Assembly: GCA_964016885.1 (NCBI GenBank)
Contig: OZ024759.1
Coordinates: 27,268,418-27,332,417, forward strand
Length of the DNA stretch: 64,000 bases
DNA from: Eledone cirrhosa
Lineage: Eukaryota; Mollusca; Cephalopoda; Octopoda; Eledonidae
Direction of reading: 5' to 3'
In this document: in pieces, positions 16,665-30,379 of the stretch
Numbering within the stretch: position 1 is the stretch's first letter
How the letters are laid out: each line of letters opens with the position of its first letter
Notes under the pieces: generated by a model
The model's database searches: none
The model's input: only the letters and a program-made list of their open reading frames with translations
What the model was told of the DNA's origin: nothing
Translations under genes and position numbers: made by a program

Positions 16665-16728
16665 AGATTGAACACCACATCAGTGTCTACATAGTCTCTA
16701 ACACCTACCATTAGGCCAACGAAACACA
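16665..16728 (-). repeat. tRNA-like element T1, minus strand, at the unit boundary
   Basis: Minus strand has A box TGGCCTAATGG, 'ggtgttagagac', and a weak B box TGTTCAATCTC. The 5' flank 'gtttataaatataaattt' is related to those of T2-T4. Unit coordinates here are counted from this element. Confidence 0.6.
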
Positions 16729-18628
16729 TACAAGAACATAAGAAAAAAATTTATATTTATAAACCTACTTTCAATTTCCAAGCAAAATAGATGTGCTGGC
16801 GTTCATGGCTTTCTCATTGTTATTTCTACTAGAATCGGGTCAATGTTTACATTTATTCTTCTGGGGCTTTCATAAAATATATTTTCACTTTCTTTCGGGT
16901 TCATTAGATCCTACAACCAGATGATCTACAGGGACCTTCTTCATGGTCATAGCTGATTATTAAATATATACGGGAGAGTGTGTGTGTGTGTGTGTGTGTG
17001 TGTATTAGATCTTGCCGTGATGTACTCAGCAATAATGGTTTTCAATTCCGTCGTCCCTCCATCCTTGGTGTGTATATAAATATATATGTGATTTTAACGT
17101 ACAACGGCGACAATATATAAATCTGTTTTGTTTGATAATAATTAGATAAAGCTAATTCTACAACCCCTGTTAAACATTGAAACGACGACTATAAAATATA
17201 GCAACAACCACGACATAACAGTCTCTGGTTAAATATGATTTAATGAAATTATTGCTAGAGATTGATCCCTAATATTTTATCTCACTCCTTAACCAGGGAG
17301 GAAAGGTCCTCAGACTCGGACAATGTTGATAAGGAGAGCAGAGTGTATCCTTATTTGTCACGTCTTTCCAGTTGTCACGGTATATAAAAGGCAGTAGTAG
17401 TAGTCACTCCTGCGAAAGACGTTGTCAGTTAGCCTTCTGTAACGAGAGAAGAAGGTCGTGGCTTTTTTTTTTTCCTCCCTATCACATAATTCATACATTT
17501 GTCATCCTTTAGATATCAATATACAAGAGAAAGAAGAAAATTGAGAACTTCGGTCTTTTAAAAGTAACATTTATTACATTAGAGCAAAATCTTGCATTAA
17601 CAATATTTTGTGAGACTAAACATGGAATGGACAAAGAGATTATTAGAAGAAGGGCAATTGTCTCTATCTTAAACGTCAATACATTCTACAGAAAATCGAA
17701 ATGAGAATAATTACAGAGATACTTTACAAAATGTTTCGCGATATGGTTCAAGTTATTTTGTAGTAATATGCAGCTATATTTATACATGTCTCTTATACCC
17801 CCTCCACGAGGAATTGTGAATATGTATGAATATGATTTTAAAGATGGCTAAACATGTTGAAGAAAAAAAAAAGGAATTCAGATGATAGGAATAATAAAAC
17901 ATTCCTTTGCCTAGCTAAATGTCGAGAGGTCTAAAACACTAGTTGAATGATATGTGTGATACGACCTAGAATATTGTTTTGGGGCATGGTCAGACGACTT
18001 CAGAAAATACGGAGAAGCTATTGAAGGAATCGAGAAAAGAACAAAACAGAAAACACCAGAATTATTAAGAAATCGTCTTCTGAAGAAAGATGTTAAACTT
18101 TAGGGATTGCAAATTTAGAGGAGATAAATCTAACAGGGTGGGGGGACATGATAGAAATATATATTTAAAGGACTAATATTTAAATAGTAGTACACTATTC
18201 AAATGTAAAGCTCTGAATAACTATATCTTTCGGGGAGATATATCAAACAAGTGACATGATAGAAATATTTAAAATAATGAAAAGACTACAATATACAGTA
18301 TTGCAGAAGTAAATGAAAATATAAGAAGACATCACCATTGAACTGCAGATGAAAGTCAGTACTCTTTACATTTATCCCAGGTATATAGAAAGCTATCCTG
18401 ATGTCCACTGATTGAAATATAAAACAATAAAGAAACACCACAATCCAGTAAACCTTAGTAATAATCCAATTAAGCCGCCATTTACAATAGAAAGTAGTAA
18501 GAAAAACAAAGTCACACTCAGAAGTTAATGCAGTGAAAACAATAAAAATATTATTAATAAATAATAATAATTTCATTTCATATTATCATTAAATTGTTTG
18601 TCTATTTTTATTTTAAACATAAAATATA

Positions 18629-18680
<52 letters not shown>

Positions 18681-21243
18681 CATCGATACATTCTGTGAGT
18701 ATGTCTTACTTAGGCAACAGTCAAGTAATTTGCGGGGAGGAACCAATCCGTTGTATTGATCCCAGTACATGACTGGTACTATAAGTTATATGCTCCAAAA
18801 TCATAAAATTATGGGTTAATCTAAACACTGAGAACACAAAGGTGGGGTAAAATTATTTAAAAATTGAGGTTTTAATATTTTATTTTTTATTTACAAATTA
18901 TATGTCTTGGTGTCATATTTAAGGATATAATGTAGTTATTGGTGGAAATAATATAATATGTGATGAAGAGGTGTATAGAACTGTGGATATAGAATTGTTT
19001 TAATCATTATTTTTAACGGACGAAAAAACTACATAATGACTTCTAGTCGGAGTTACGGGAAATTACGGCAAAGACCCTCCATGAAGGTTCAAATATTACG
19101 CATTATCTATATATAGGAATCAGGCTAAACAATTTACGGGCACGTCGCTCTAAGTTGGAATATTTTTCACACACACAGACACGGGAGTTAGGTATGGCAT
19201 ATTTCAAATAAGAGAACATTATTACAGACGGAGTCATTGTAGGTTCAAATCATTGTTAGACCGATCAGAAAGAAAATGGATATATAATTCATGAAAAAAC
19301 CTGAAGTGTGAAAGACAGAGTCGACCCTTTCTAGTAACAACACTAAGAAAGCCATGAACGCCACCACGTCCTAAATCTAACTCTGCGATCGTCATATCAA
19401 ATCGAAATACTTCACCAACTGTGGAAGATGAAGGATTGAAGAACTATGATATATAGCTAAGAGGCTTGTCTCCAGAACATTTGAAAAATGTTCCACCAGC
19501 CACCTGTATAGTAAATATTCCAAAGTATACCAAATATGTTTCGTAAATGTTTGTTCCTGGTTTAATTTTCCCAATTAGCTTCCTGATTTTTATTCAGGTT
19601 CTTTGCATATATTCCTTGAATAGGTTTTCGGGTAGCATACCTTCTTAAATCTCAAAATTCTATATCGGCCACCAAAGTTTCCAATGGCCCTCAATTTTCT
19701 GTTCAGCTGCTCATCGTCCACCCAACAGTTGAAACCGCCCAGTTGAGGAACCCCTATGGGTAAGCTACCTCGAATGATGCTATATATTAATCGAGAGGAG
19801 GAGGTGACTATTATAATTTTTATAAGTAATAATCTTTTAAAGACAAGAGGAAATTTCATCATTAAAATCATAAATATATGTCTACAGAATACAGATTATC
19901 AAAATGAAATTAAAAGCAAGTAAATCAGGGGCCACGAAACTTTACATATTTAGTTTTATTTCTATCGTGAAAAATGTTGATCTTCAGATATTAGATTATG
20001 GCGGCTGTAATTGTCTTTGTGTTGACGTGTTTGTTTGAAATCCTTTTTTTAATGTTTGTCTCTCTTTAAACATCGTTTATAGTTTGTTAAAATTAATTTT
20101 AGATTATTCGTACCTCGTCTGTGTGGTTTATTTTGATGTAGCGTCCCTGTCTTGTTTATTTTTGGTTACATTTTAAATGTGAAATACAGGAACATCAGAC
20201 ATTAAAATGAAATGTTACGTAAAACATACACCTTGTGTTTATTCCAGGTATTTAGATAGATGTCCAGATGTCCACTGACAACAAAATAATACAATCATCC
20301 AGTGAAAGTTGGTAATAATCCAGGTTCGTTGCAGTCACCATTCACAGTAAACAATGGTTAGAAAGAAACAAAAACAAAAGACGTATTCAGCAGTTAATGA
20401 AGTGAAAACAAAATAAAAACAACTTTACTGAATAAAATTCATTTCTTAATTTCAATAAGGTTTTTTGTTCTTTCTTTTATAAAAGAAAACAAATTTTAAT
20501 TAAAATATGTTGAATATAATATGGGACATTACGACGATGTACAGCATTATTAGTTCAAATCTTACTTAATAAAAGCAACAAATACGCAGTTATTAGTATA
20601 AAACCTAACGGAAATCGAACCCTAAATCAGGATCTCCACCGTCTCTAGTACTTACCATTAGGCCACAGGGACAGTTAGAAAAATGCATTGAAAATTAATA
20701 TTTACTTACCTATACTAGAAAAAACCGGAAGTGGAGAAAATTGAAAAACTTTTTCTTTTTCTTCCTCTGATTTTTGCCACGAACGATAACTCGTCTCTGA
20801 CTTAAATCCAAATTTTGGATAAAAAAAAATCAGAGGAAGAAAAAGAAGATGTTTTTCAATTTTCTCCACTTCCGGTTTTTTCTAGTAATGAAAAAGTAGG
20901 TTTATAAATATCAATTTTCAGTAAGTTTCCGTAACCGTCCCTTTAGCCTAGTGGTAAGTATAAGAGCCGGTGGAGGTCCAGGTGCGGCGTTCAATCACTG
21001 GCAGTGTGTCGTATTATACTTTTTATAGTATAAAACAAAAATAAAAAAGTAACTTTATAAATATTAATTTTCACACTGTTTTTATATCTGTCTCCCTGGC
21101 CTAATGGTAGGTATTAGAGACGGTGGAGAACCTGCTCTGGGTTTCGATTTCAGTCAAAGTCTATAGATAATAATTTCATTTTTTACTTTACTAGAGAAAA
21201 ATTTAAATTTTAAAATATATAGTACAGATTCGGACTGAGATTG
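16671..21243. repeat. Macrosatellite unit 2 (middle A, right B)
   Basis: 4573 bp. Reciprocal recombinant to unit 1 at the marker sites. TATA box 17381-17390; LINE relic 17885-18291; foldback 20714-20886; tRNA-like cluster 20608-21301. Private change 'gtgcggcgttc' falls in the B box of the third tRNA-like element. Confidence 0.95.
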
Positions 21244-23202
21244 AACACCACATCAGTGTCTACATAGTCTCTAACACCTACCATTAGGCCAACGAAACAC
21301 ATACAAGAACATAAGAAAAAAATTTATATTTATAAACCTACTTTCAATTTCCAAGCAAAATAGATGTGCTGGCGTTCATGGCTTTCTCATTGTTATTTCT
21401 ACTAGAATCGGGTCAATGTTTACATTTATTCTTCTGGGGCTTTCATAAAATATATTTTCACTTTCTTTCGGGTTCATTAGATCCTACAACCAGATGATCT
21501 ACAGGGACCTTCTTCATGGTCATAGCTGATTATTAAATATATACGGGAGAGTGTGTGTGTGTGTGTGTGTGTGTGTATTAGATCTTGCCGTGATGTACTC
21601 AGCAATAATGGTTTTCAATTCCGTCGTCCCTCCATCCTTGGTGTGTATATAAATATATATGTGATTTTAACGTACAACGGCGACAATATATAAATCTGTT
21701 TTGTTTGATAATAATTAGATAAAGCTAATTCTACAACCCCTGTTAAACATTGAAACGACGACTATAAAATATAGCAACAACCACGACATAACAGTCTCTG
21801 GTTAAATATGATTTAATGAAATTATTGCTAGAGATTGATCCCTAATATTTTATCTCACTCCTTAACCAGGGAGGAAAGGTCCTCAGACTCGGACAATGTT
21901 GATAAGGAGAGCAGAGTGTATCCTTATTTGTCACGTCTTTCCAGTTGTCACGGTATATAAAAGGCAGTAGTAGTAGTCACTCCTGCGAAAGACGTTGTCA
22001 GTTAGCCTTCTGTAACGAGAGAAGAAGGTCGTGGCTTTTTTTTTTTTCCTCCCTATCACATAATTCATACATTTGTCATCCTTTAGATATCAATATACAA
22101 GAGAAAGAAGAAAATTGAGAACTTCGGTCTTTTAAAAGTAACATTTATTACATTAGAGCAAAATCTTGCATTAACAATATTTTGTGAGACTAAACATGGA
22201 ATGGACAAAGAGATTATTAGAAGAAGGGCAATTGTCTCTATCTTAAACGTCAATACATTCTACAGAAAATCGAAATGAGAATAATTACAGAGATACTTTA
22301 CAAAATGTTTCGCGATATGGTTCAAGTTATTTTGTAGTAATATGCAGCTATATTTATACATGTCTCTTATACCCCCTCCACGAGGAATTGTGAATATGTA
22401 TGAATATGATTTTAAAGATGGCTAAACATGTTGAAGAAAAAAAAAAGGAATTCAGATGATAGGAATAATAAAACATTCCTTTGCCTAGCTAAATGTCGAG
22501 AGGTCTAAAACACTAGTTGAATGATATGTGTGATACGACCTAGAATATTGTTTTGGGGCATGGTCAGACGACTTCAGAAAATACGGAGAAGCTATTGAAG
22601 GAATCGAGAAAAGAACAAAACAGAAAACACCAGAATTATTAAGAAATCGTCTTCTGAAGAAAGATGTTAAACTTTAGGGATTGCAAATTTAGAGGAGATA
22701 AATCTAACAGGGTGGGGGGACATGATAGAAATATATATTTAAAGGACTAATATTTAAATAGTAGTACACTATTCAAATGTAAAGCTCTGAATAACTATAT
22801 CTTTCGGGGAGATATATCAAACAAGTGACATGATAGAAATATTTAAAATAATGAAAAGACTACAATATACAGTATTGCAGAAGTAAATGAAAATATAAGA
22901 AGACATCACCATTGAACTGCAGATGAAAGTCAGTACTCTTTACATTTATCCCAGGTATATAGAAAGCTATCCTGATGTCCACTGATTGAAATATAAAACA
23001 ATAAAGAAACACTACAATCCAGTAAACCTTAGTAATAATCCAATTAAGCCGCCATTTACAATAGAAAGTAGTAAGAAAAACAAAGTCACACTCAGAAGTT
23101 AATGCAGTGAAAACAATAAAAATATTATTAATAAATAATAATAATTTCATTTCATATTATCATTAAATTGTTTGTCTATTTTTATTTTAAACATAAAATA
23201 TA

Positions 23203-23258
<56 letters not shown>

Positions 23259-25821
23259 CATCGATACATTCTGTGAGTATGTCTTACTTAGGCAACAGTC
23301 AAGTAATTTGCGGGGAGGAACCAATCCGTTATATTGATCCCAGTACATGACTGGTACTATAAGTTATATGCTCCAAAATCATAAAATTATGGGTTAATCT
23401 AAACACTGAGAACACAAAGGTGGGGTAAAATTATTTAAAAATTGAGGTTTTAATATTTTATTTTTTATTTACAAATTATATGTCTTGGTGTCATATTTAA
23501 GGATATAATGTAGTTATTGGTGGAAATAATATAATATGTGATGAAGAGGTGTATAGAACTGTGGATATAGAATTGTTTTAATCATTATTTTTAACGGACG
23601 AAAAAACTACATAATGACTTCTAGTCGGAGTTACGGGAAATTACGGCAAAGACCCTCCATGAAGGTTCAAATATTACGCATTATCTATATATAGGAATCA
23701 GGCTAAACAATTTACGGGCACGTCGCTCTAAGTTGGAATATTTTTCACACACACAGACACGGGAGTTAGGTATGGCATATTTCAAATAAGAGAACATTAT
23801 TACAGACGGAGTCATTGTAGGTTCAAATCATTGTTAGACCGATCAGAAAGAAAATGGATATATAATTCATGAAAAAACCTGAAGTGTGAAAGACAGAGTC
23901 GACCCTTTCTAGTAACAACACTAAGAAAGCCATGAACGCCACCACGTCCTAAATCTAACTCTGCGATCGTCATATCAAATCGAAATACTTCACCAACTGT
24001 GGAAGATGAAGGATTGAAGAACTATGATATATAGCTAAGAGGCTTGTCTCCAGAACATTTGAAAAATGTTCCACCAGCCACCTGTATAGTAAATATTCCA
24101 AAGTATACCAAATATGTTTCGTAAATGTTTGTTCCTGGTTTAATTTTCCCAATTAGCTTCCTGATTTTTATTCAGGTTCTTTGCATATATTCCTTGAATA
24201 GGTTTTCGGGTAGCATACCTTCTTAAATCTCAAAATTCTATATCGGCCACCAAAGTTTCCAATGGCCCTCAATTTTCTGTTCAGCTGCTCATCGTCCACC
24301 CAACAGTTGAAACCGCCCAGTTGAGGAACCCCTATGGGTAAGCTACCTCGAATGATGCTATATATTAATCGAGAGGAGGAGGTGACTATTATAATTTTTA
24401 TAAGTAATAATCTTTTAAAGACAAGAGGAAATTTCATCATTAAAATCATAAATATATGTCTACAGAATACAGATTATCAAAATGAAATTAAAAGCAAGTA
24501 AATCAGGGGCCACGAAACTTTACATATTTAGTTTTATTTCTATCGTGAAAAATGTTGATCTTCAGATATTAGATTATGGCGGCTGTACTTGTCTTTGTGT
24601 TGACGTGTTTGTTTGAAATCCTTTTTTTAATGTTTGTCTCTCTTTAAACATCGTTTATAGTTTGTTAAAATTAATTTTAGATTATTCGTACCTCGTCTGT
24701 GTGGTTTATTTTGATGTAGCGTCCCTGTCTTGTTTATTTTTGGTTACATTTTAAATGTGAAATACAGGAACATCAGACATTAAAATGAAATGTTACGTAA
24801 AACATACACCTTGTGTTTATTCCAGGTATTTAGATAGATGTCCAGATGTCCACTGACAACAAAATAATACAATCATCCAGTGAAAGTTGGTAATAATCCA
24901 GGTTCGTTGCAGTCACCATTCACAGTAAACAATGGTTAGAAAGAAACAAAAACAAAAGACGTATTCAGCAGTTAATGAAGTGAAAACAAAATAAAAACAA
25001 CTTTACTGAATAAAATTCATTTCTTAATTTCAATAAGGTTTTTTGTTCTTTCTTTTATAAAAGAAAACAAATTTTAATTAAAATATGTTGAATATAATAT
25101 GGGACATTACGACAAAGTACAGCATTATTAGTTCAAATCTTACTTAATAAAAGCAACAAATACGCAGTTATTAGTATAAAACCTAACGGAAATCGAACCC
25201 TAAAACAGGATCTCCACCGTCTCTAGTACTTACCATTAGGCCACAGGGACAGTTAGAAAAATGCATTGAAAATTAATATTTACTTACCTATACTAGAAAA
25301 AACCGGAAGTGGAGAAAATTGAAAAGCTTTTTCTTTTTCTTCCTCTGATTTTTGCCACGAACGATAACTCGTCTCTGACTTAAATCCAAATTTTGGATAT
25401 AAAAAAATCAGAGGAAGAAAAAGAAGATGTTTTTCAATTTTCTCCACTTCCGGTTTTTTCTAGTAATGAAAAAGTAGGTTTATAAATATCAATTTTCAGT
25501 AAGTTTCCGTAACCGTCCCTTTAGCCTAGTGGTAAGTATAAGAGCCGGTGGAGGTCCAGGTGCGGGGTTCAATCACTGGCAGTGTGTCGTATTATACTTT
25601 TTATAGTATAAAACAAAAATAAAAAAGTAACTTTATAAATATTAATTTTCACACTGTTTTTATATCTGTCTCCCTGGCCTAATGGTAGGTATTAGAGACG
25701 GTGGAGAACCTGCTCTGGGTTTCGATTTCAGTCAAAGTCTATAGATAATAATTTCATTTTTTACTTTACTAGAGAAAAATTTAAATTTTAAAATATATAG
25801 TACAGATTCGGACTGAGATTG
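21244..25821. repeat. Macrosatellite unit 3 (type A)
   Basis: 4578 bp. A-type at all middle and right markers. TATA box 21954-21963; LINE relic 22459-22865; foldback 25292-25464, with a private 'aaaagcttttt' change in its left arm; tRNA-like cluster 25186-25879. Confidence 0.95.
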
Positions 25822-27771
25822 AACACCACATCAGTGTCTACATAGTCTCTAACACCTACCATTAGGCCAACGAAACACATACAAGAACATAAGAAAAAAA
25901 TTTATATTTATAAACCTACTTTCAATTTCCAAGCAAAATAGATGTGCTGGCGTTCATGGCTTTCTCATTGTTATTTCTACTAGAATCGGGTCAATGTTTA
26001 CATTTATTCTTCTGGGGCTTTCATAAAATATATTTTCACTTTCTTTCGGGTTCATTAGATCCTACAACCAGATGATCTACAGGGACCTTCTTCATGGTCA
26101 TAGCTGATTATTAAATATATACGGGAGAGTGTGTGTGTGTGTGTGTGTATTAGATATTGCCGTGATGTACTCAGCAATAATGGTTTTCAATTCCGTCGTC
26201 CCTCCATCCTTGGTGTGTATATAAATATATATGTGATTTTAACGTACAACGGCGACAATATATAAATCTGTTTTGTTTGATAATAATTAGATAAAGCTAA
26301 TTCTACAACCCCTGTTAAACATTGAAACGACGACTATAAAATATAGCAACAACCACGACATAACAGTCTCTGGTTAAATATGATTTAATGAAATTATTGC
26401 TAGAGATTGATCCCTAATATTTTATCTCACTCCTTAACCAGGGAGGAAAGGTCCTCAGACTCGGACAATGTTGATAAGGAGAGCAGAGTGTATCCTTATT
26501 TGTCACGTCTTTCCAGTTGTCACGGTATATAAAAGGCAGTAGTAGTAGTCACTCCTGCGAAAGACGTTGTCAGTTAGCCTTCTGTAACGAGAGAAGAAGG
26601 TCGTGGCTTTTTTTTTCCTCCCTATCACATAATTCATACATTTGTCATCCTTTAGATATCAATATACAAGAGAAAGAAGAAAATTGAGAACTTCGGTCTT
26701 TTAAAAGTAACATTTATTACATTAGAGCAAAATCTTGCATTAACAATATTTTGTGAGACTAAACATGGAATGGACAAAGAGATTATTAGAAGAAGGGCAA
26801 TTGTCTCTATCTTAAACGTCAATACATTCTACAGAAAATCGAAATGAGAATAATTACAGAGATACTTTACAAAATGTTTCGCGATATGGTTCAAGTTATT
26901 TTGTAGTAATATGCAGCTATATTTATACATGTCTCTTATACCCCCTCCACGAGGAATTGTGAATATGTATGAATATGATTTTAAAGATGGCTAAACATGT
27001 TGAAGAAAAAAAAAAGGAATTCAGATGATAGGAATAATAAAACATTCCTTTGCCTAGCTAAATGTCGAGAGGTCTAAAACACTAGTTGAATGATATGTGT
27101 GATACGACCTAGAATATTGTTTTGGGGCATGGTCAGACGACTTCAGAAAATACGGAGAAGCTATTGAAGGAATCGAGAAAAGAACAAAACAGAAAACACC
27201 AGAATTATTAAGAAATCGTCTTCTGAAGAAAGATGTTAAACTTTAGGGATTGCAAATTTAGAGGAGATAAATCTAACAGGGTGGGGGGACATGATAGAAA
27301 TATATATTTAAAGGACTAATATTTAAATAGTAGTACACTATTCAAATGTAAAGCTCTGAATAACTATATCTTTCGGGGAGATATATCAAACAAGTGACAT
27401 GATAGAAATATTTAAAATAATGAAAAGACTACAATATACAGTATTGCAGAAGTAAATGAAAATATAAGAAGACATCACCATTGAACTGCAGATGAAAGTC
27501 AGTACTCTTTACATTTATCCCAGGTATATAGAAAGCTATCCTGATGTCCACTGATTGAAATATAAAACAATAAAGAAACACTACAATCCAGTAAACCTTA
27601 GTAATAATCCAATTAAGCCGCCATTTACAATAGAAAGTAGTAAGAAAAACAAAGTCACACTCAGAAGTTAATGCAGTGAAAACAATAAAAATATTATTAA
27701 TAAATAATAATAATTTCATTTCATATTATCATTAAATTGTTTGTCTATTTTTATTTTAAACATAAAATATA

Positions 27772-27815
<44 letters not shown>

Positions 27816-30379
27816 CATCGATACATTCTGTGAGTATGTCTTACTTAGGCAACAGTCAAGTAATTTGCGGGGAGGAACCAATCCGTTATATTGATCCCAG
27901 TACATGACTGGTACTATAAGTTATATGCTCCAAAATCATAAAATTATGGGTTAATCTAAACACTGAGAACACAAAGGTGGGGTAAAATTATTTAAAAATT
28001 GAGGTTTTAATATTTTATTTTTTATTTACAAATTATATGTCTTGGTGTCATATTTAAGGATATAATGTAGTTATTGGTGGAAATAATATAATATGTGATG
28101 AAGAGGTGTATAGAACTGTGGATATAGAATTGTTTTAATCATTATTTTTAACGGACGAAAAAATTACATAATGACTTCTAGTCGGAGTTACGGGAAATTA
28201 CGGCAAAGACCCTCCATGAAGGTTCAAATATTACACATTATCTATATATAGGAATCAGGCTAAACAATTTACGGGCACGTCGCTCTAAGTTGGAATATTT
28301 TTCACACACACAGACACGGGAGTTAGGTATGGCATATTTCAAATAAGAGAACATTATTACAGACGGAGTCATTGTAGGTTCAAATCATTGTTAGACCGAT
28401 CAGAAAGAAAATGGATATTTAATTCATGAAAAAACCTGAAGTGTGAAAGACAGAGTCGACCCTTTCTAGTAACAACACTAAGAAAGCCATGAACGCCACC
28501 ACGTCCTAAATCTAACTCTGCGATCGTCATATCAAATCGAAATACTTCACCAACTGTGGAAGATGAAGGATTGAAGAACTATGATATATAGCTAAGAGGC
28601 TTGTCTTCAGAACATTTGAAAAATGTTCCACCAGCCACCTGTATAGTAAATATTCCAAAGTATACCAAATATGTTTCGTAAATGTTTGTTCCTGGTTTAA
28701 TTTTCCCAATTAGCTTCCTGATTTTTATTCAGGTTCTTTGCATATATTCCTTGAATAGGTTTTCGGGTAGCATACCTTCTTAAATCTCAAAATTCTATAT
28801 CGGCCACCAAAGTTTCCAATGGCCCTCAATTTTCTGTTCAGCTGCTCATCGTCCACCCAACAGTTGAAACCGCCCAGTTGAGGAACCCCTATGGGTAAGC
28901 TACCTCGAATGATGCTATATATTAATCGAGAGGAGGAGGTGACTATTATAATTTTTATAAGTAATAATCTTTTAAAGACAAGAGGAAATTTCATCATTAA
29001 AATCATAAATATATGTCTACAGAATACAGATTATCAAAATGAAATTAAAAGCAAGTAAATCAGGGGCCACGAAACTTTACATATTTAGTTTTATTTCTAT
29101 CGTGAAAAATGTTGATCTTCAGATATTAGATTATGGCGGCTGTAATTGTCTTTGTGTTGACGTGTTTGTTTGAAATCCTTTTTTTAATGTTTGTCTCTCT
29201 TTAAACATCGTTTATAGTTTGTTAAAATTAATTTTAGATTATTCGTACCTCGTCTGTGTGGTTTATTTTGATGTAGCGTCCCTGTCTTGTTTATTTTTGG
29301 TTACATTTTAAATGTGAAATACAGGAACATCAGACATTAAAATGAAATGTTACGTAAAACATACACCTTGTGTTTATTCCAGGTATTTAGATAGATGTCC
29401 AGATGTCCACTGACAACAAAATAATACAATCATCCAGTGAAAGTTGGTAATAATCCAGGTTCGTTGCAGTCACCATTCACAGTAAACAATGGTTAGAAAG
29501 AAACAAAAACAAAAGACGTATTCAGCAGTTAATGAAGTGAAAACAAAATAAAAACAACTTTACTGAATAAAATTCATTTCTTAATTTCAATAAGGTTTTT
29601 TGTTCTTTCTTTTATAAAAGAAAACAAATTTTAATTAAAATATGTTGAATATAATATGGGACATTACGACGATGTACAGCATTATTAGTTCAAATCTTAC
29701 TTAATAAAAGCAACAAATACGCAGTTATTAGTATAAAACCTAACGGAAATCGAACCCTAAATCAGGATCTCCACCGTCTCTAGTACTTACCATTAGGCCA
29801 CAGGGACAGTTAGAAAAATGCATTGAAAATTAATATTTACTTACCTATACTAGAAAAAACCGGAAGTGGAGAAAATTGAAAAACTTTTTCTTTTTCTTCC
29901 TCTGATTTTTGCCACGAACGATAACTCGTCTCTGACTTAAATCCAAATTTTGGATAAAAAAAAATCAGAGGAAGAAAAAGAAGATGTTTTTCAATTTTCT
30001 CCACTTCCGGTTTTTTCTAGTAATGAAAAAGTAGGTTTATAAATATCAATTTTCAGTAAGTTTCCGTAACCGTCCCTTTAGCCTAGTGGTAAGTATAAGA
30101 GCCGGTGGAGGTCCAGGTGCGGGGTTCAATCACTGGCAGTGTGTCGTATTATATATTTTATAGTATAAAACAAAAATAAAAAAGTAACTTTATAAATATT
30201 AATTTTCACACTGTTTTTATATTTGTCTCCGTGGCCTAATGGTAGGTATTAGAGACGGTGGAGAACCTCCTCTGGGTTTAGATTTCAGTCAAAGTCTATA
30301 GATAATAATTTTTATTTTTTACTTTACTAGAGAAAAATTTAAATTTTAAAATATATAGTACAGATTCGGACTGAGATTG
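25822..30379. repeat. Macrosatellite unit 4 (type B)
   Basis: 4558 bp. B-type throughout. TATA box 26526-26535; LINE relic 27028-27434; foldback 29849-30021; tRNA-like cluster 29743-30437. The fourth tRNA-like element has the B-form 'tttgtctccgtggcc...aacctcctctgg'. Confidence 0.95.

Larger units (their letters stand above)
12116..16670. repeat. Macrosatellite unit 1 (middle B, right A)
   Basis: First and most diverged copy, 4555 bp. Its left edge falls inside the 3' part of a tRNA-like element. Private variants include 'cgaaacagata', 'agaaagcaatcc' and 'tttttcacagacac', which lacks one 'ca' expansion. TATA box 12820-12829; LINE relic 13322-13729; foldback 16141-16314; tRNA-like cluster 16035-16728 (running into unit 2). 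Marker sites in the middle of the unit are B-type while those at the right end are A-type, so it is a recombinant. Confidence 0.95.

Noticed and set aside
16035..16728. Functional tRNA genes
   Set aside because: A boxes are good but the B boxes are degraded, stems do not pair and U33 is missing; better described as tRNA-like or SINE-head sequences.
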